Shown: positions 61,594-64,000 of the stretch, in pieces
Numbering within the stretch: position 1 is the first letter of the stretch
Layout of the letters: each line of letters begins with the position of its first letter
DNA from: Eulemur rufifrons
Taxonomy: Eukaryota; Chordata; Mammalia; Primates; Lemuridae
DNA: 64,000 nt
Assembly: GCF_041146395.1 (NCBI RefSeq)
Contig: NC_091009.1
Span: 2,057,001 to 2,121,000 of the forward strand
Reading direction: 5' to 3'
Translations under genes and position numbers: made by a program
Notes under the pieces: generated by a model
What the model was told of the DNA's origin: nothing
The model's database searches: none
Seen by the model: the letters and a program-made list of their open reading frames with translations, nothing else

Positions 61594-63194
61594 AGATTTA
61601 GGGGTAGGATTATGGTAATGTTTAGGGATGAAGATTAGTGTCAGGGTGGGGTCTTAGGTTAGGGGTTGGGGTTAAAAGTTAGTGTTAGGTTTAACAGTTA
61701 CAGTTAGGTTTACGGTTAAGTTTCAGGGTTAGGGTTAAGGTTTGGGTTTAGCGTTTGGCACAGGGGTAGGCTTCAGTGTTAGCTTTATGGTTAAAGATTA
61801 GGATTAGTGTTAGTGTGAGGATTAATGGTAAGGGTCAAGATTAATGGTTCAGGTTGGGGTTAGCCTTAGGTTTAGGGTTAGGTGTTAGGGTTAGGCTTAG
61901 GGTTAAGGGATAGGATTAGGGTTAAGTGTTGGGCTTAGGGTTAGGGTTTAGTGTTAGGGTTATCATTAAGGATTAGGGTTAGGGTCAGGGTTAAATGTTT
62001 GGGTGTGGGTAATGGTTAGGGTCAGGGTTAAGGTTTATGGATAGGGTTAGTGTTAAGGGTTACGGGTAGGTTTAGGGTTCAGGGTTAGAATTAGCGTTAG
62101 GGCTTAAGGTTAGGATTAGGTGGTAGGTTACATTTAGGGTTAGATCTAGGCGTTAGAGTAAGGATTAAGAGATAGGGTTAGGTTTAATGCTTAGGATTAG
62201 GGTTAGGGTTTGGGGTAAAAGTAAGTGTTAGGGAAAAGGTTTAAGTATCAAAGGTTAGGGTTATGTTTAGCTGTAGTGTTAAGGTTAGGGATAAGGGATA
62301 AGATTGGCATAAGGGTTTTCCTTACTGTTAGGGTTAAGGGTTACGCTTAGATTAAAGGTTAAGGTTAGGGTCAGTGTTAAGGGTTAGGGTGAGTGTTAAC
62401 GGTTACGGTAAAGGTTAAGCATTAGTGTTAGGGATTAGCGATTAGGGTATTTGGTAAGTGTTAGGGTTAGGAGTTAGTGTTTTATGAAAGGTTATGGTTA
62501 GAATTAGGATTGGGTTAGTGTTAGGGTTAGGGTTCGGGTAAAAGGATAGGATTAGGGTTAAGGGTTGGGCTCAGGGTTAGGGTTAAATTTTAGTATTAGG
62601 GTTAATGTTTAGTGTTATGGTCCACTGTAAGTGTTAGGGTGAGGGTTAACGGTTAGGATTAGGCTTAGAGGTTGGGGATATAGTGAGGGTTCAGTGTTAG
62701 GGTTAGGTTTAGGGTTCAGGGTTAGGGTTAGCTTTAGGCGTTACGGTTAGGTGTTAGGTTACTGTCAGGGTTGGGTCTAGTCGTGAGGGTAAGGTTTAGG
62801 GTTAGCTTTAAGAGCTAGGGTTAGGTTTAATGGTTAAGATTAGGATTAGGTTTAAGGGTTAGGGTAAGGCTTAGGGGTTATGGTCAAGGGTTAAGGGTTT
62901 CTGTTAGGCATAGCGTTGGGATTAGAAGTAAGGGTTACTGTCAGTGTTAGGGTTGTAGGCAGGGTTCCGGTTAGGGTTAGTGGTTTAGAATTAGGGTTAG
63001 GGATTAGGTGTTACAGTTTTGACTAGGAGATAGGGTTAGAATTATGGGATAGGGGTTGTTCTCAGGGAATGGGTTATGCATTAACGTTAGGATAAGAGGT
63101 TAAAGTTAGGCTCATGGTCAGTTTTACATGTTAAGGGGAGAAATAGGAACAGGGTTAGGTGTTATGTTCAGGGTGAGGGATATCTGTTACATGT

Positions 63195-63408
63195 ATTGTT
63201 TATGCTTAGCGCACGGGCTATGTCTGCCTTAGGAAAGGGCGGGGGGAGGTTAGGGGGCTGGGATTGTCACCAGGATCCCACTGTATCGTACTCTGGTTAT
63301 GGGCCCGTGGGTTTCATGCAGGACACAGTGGTAGAGCCTCCTTTCACGCATGGCATGGGAGGATTGCAGGCTTCCTAAACTCTAAGAAAGCAAGAAGTCT
63401 GAGAATTA
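63195..63408 (+). repeat. Island class A, right copy 2
   Basis: Near-copy of the island at 59,113, 4,098 bp downstream, with small differences around the G-rich stretch (GGAAAGGGCGGGGGGAGG). Confidence 0.83.
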
Positions 63409-63944
63409 GATTTAGGGTTAGGATTATGGTTAGGGTTAAGGATAAAGTTTAGTGCTAGGGTGAGGGCTTAGGGTTAGGGATTAGGGTTAGGGTTAAAGGT
63501 TACTCTTAGGTTTAATGGTTACAGTTCAGTTTAGGGTTGAGGTTTACAGTTAGGGTTAATATTAGGGGTTAGTGTTTGGTATAGGGTTAGGGTTAGGTAC
63601 AGGGTTAGGGTTAAATGTTAGGTTTAGGGTTGAAGATTAGGATTAGGGTTAGGATTAAAGGTTAGTGTGAGAGTTAACGGTTAGGGTTAAGGTTAAGAGT
63701 TAGGGTTAGGGTTTAGGTTTAGGGTTAAGGGTTAGGTTTAGTTTTAGGGTTAGAGTTATATGTTATGGTTTGTGTTAGAGGTTAGGGTTAGGTTTACTGT
63801 TCACGGTTAGGGTTACGTTTAGGGGTTAGCATTAGGGTTAGGGATTAGGTTTAGGGTAAGGGTTTAGAGTTAGTGTTGGGCTTTAGGCTCGCAGCTTAGG
63901 TTCAGGGTCAGGGGTTAGGGTTGGTGGTAGGGCTTAGATTTAGC

Positions 63945-64000
63945 GGTCAGTTTAAGGGCACAGGACCTGGTTAATCTACGGTGAGAGGGGTGCGGTCGGA
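63945..64000 (+). repeat. Island class C, right copy 2 (cut by window edge)
   Basis: Begins GCGGTCAGTTTAAGGGCAC and continues GGTTAATCTACGGTGAGAGG to the window end. Same order and spacing as the island at 59,861. Confidence 0.8.

Larger units (their letters stand above)
56174..64000 (+). repeat. Right degenerate telomere-type block (TTAGGG on + strand) with islands
   Basis: Imperfect TTAGGG units with islands in mirror order of the left block: E, D, A-prime, A, C, B, A-prime, A, C (cut by the window edge). A-prime to A-prime is 4,091 bp and A to A is 4,098 bp, so the right HOR is ~0.57 kb longer than the left one. Its two visible units are less alike than left units 2 and 3. No gene is seen and the block continues past 64,000. 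Confidence 0.95.

Noticed and set aside
23251..64000. Head-to-head telomere fusion scar
   Set aside because: The strand order is CCCTAA then TTAGGG, with 18 kb of satellite between, opposite to the TTAGGG-then-CCCTAA order of a fusion point.
30400..64000. Simple fold-back assembly or library artefact
   Set aside because: The arms differ by point changes in D and outer islands, by unit-length indels (838, about 466, about 500 and about 140 bp), and by HOR length (3,527 against ~4,094 bp). A pure artefact would give identical arms. A misjoin of two related loci cannot be excluded without reads.
1..64000. tRNA, rRNA, snRNA genes or intact transposons
   Set aside because: No tRNA A/B boxes with a cloverleaf, rRNA core motifs, transposase-like frames or terminal inverted repeats with target duplications were seen. 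Repetition accounts for all structure noticed.

Overview
This window contains no protein gene or RNA gene that I can support. It is entirely eukaryotic tandem-repeat DNA: two satellite families and two long blocks of degenerate telomere-type repeat (CCCTAA on one side, TTAGGG on the other). The telomere motif points to an organism with TTAGGG telomeres, most likely a vertebrate, but the sequence does not identify the species. Subtelomeric, pericentromeric or interstitial heterochromatin are all possible settings. Every open reading frame I examined is a by-product of repeat sequence.

Layout. (1) Positions 1-23,250: about 42 head-to-tail copies of a ~546-bp satellite that runs off the left edge. 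Four sequence classes (called A, B, C, D here) are mixed irregularly on the left. Between about 8,995 and 17,758 they are ordered as four A-B-C-C tetramers of exactly 2,191 bp, which pair into two nearly identical 4,382-bp octamers. (2) 23,205-23,500: an interleaved junction in which the last satellite fragment recurs three times between CCCTAA runs. (3) 23,251-38,017: degenerate CCCTAA repeat with ~200-bp non-telomeric islands about every 0.5-1.9 kb, organised as a 3,527-bp higher-order repeat (HOR). (4) 38,018-56,173: a second, unrelated satellite with a ~93-bp monomer, trimers of ~279 bp and a super-repeat of ~2.69 kb. Its orientation flips at about 45,480. (5) 56,174-64,000: the reverse-complement counterpart of block 3 (TTAGGG strand, same islands in mirror order), with a ~4.09-kb HOR.

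The main architectural feature is a large imperfect palindrome. Left 30-45.5 kb pairs with right 47.9-64 kb; paired coordinates add up to about 93,350-94,190. Arm similarity is near-perfect in the outer part of the 93-bp satellite and falls outward into the telomere-like blocks. The arms differ mainly by discrete block gains and losses of whole repeat units: 838 bp, about 0.5 kb, about 0.14 kb and about 0.47 kb. The telomere-type strands point outward from the satellite core, the opposite of a telomere-telomere fusion. The picture is of satellite and telomere-like DNA evolving together by inverted duplication, unequal exchange, gene conversion and template switching. All similarity statements are by-eye comparisons of aligned landmarks, not computed identities.
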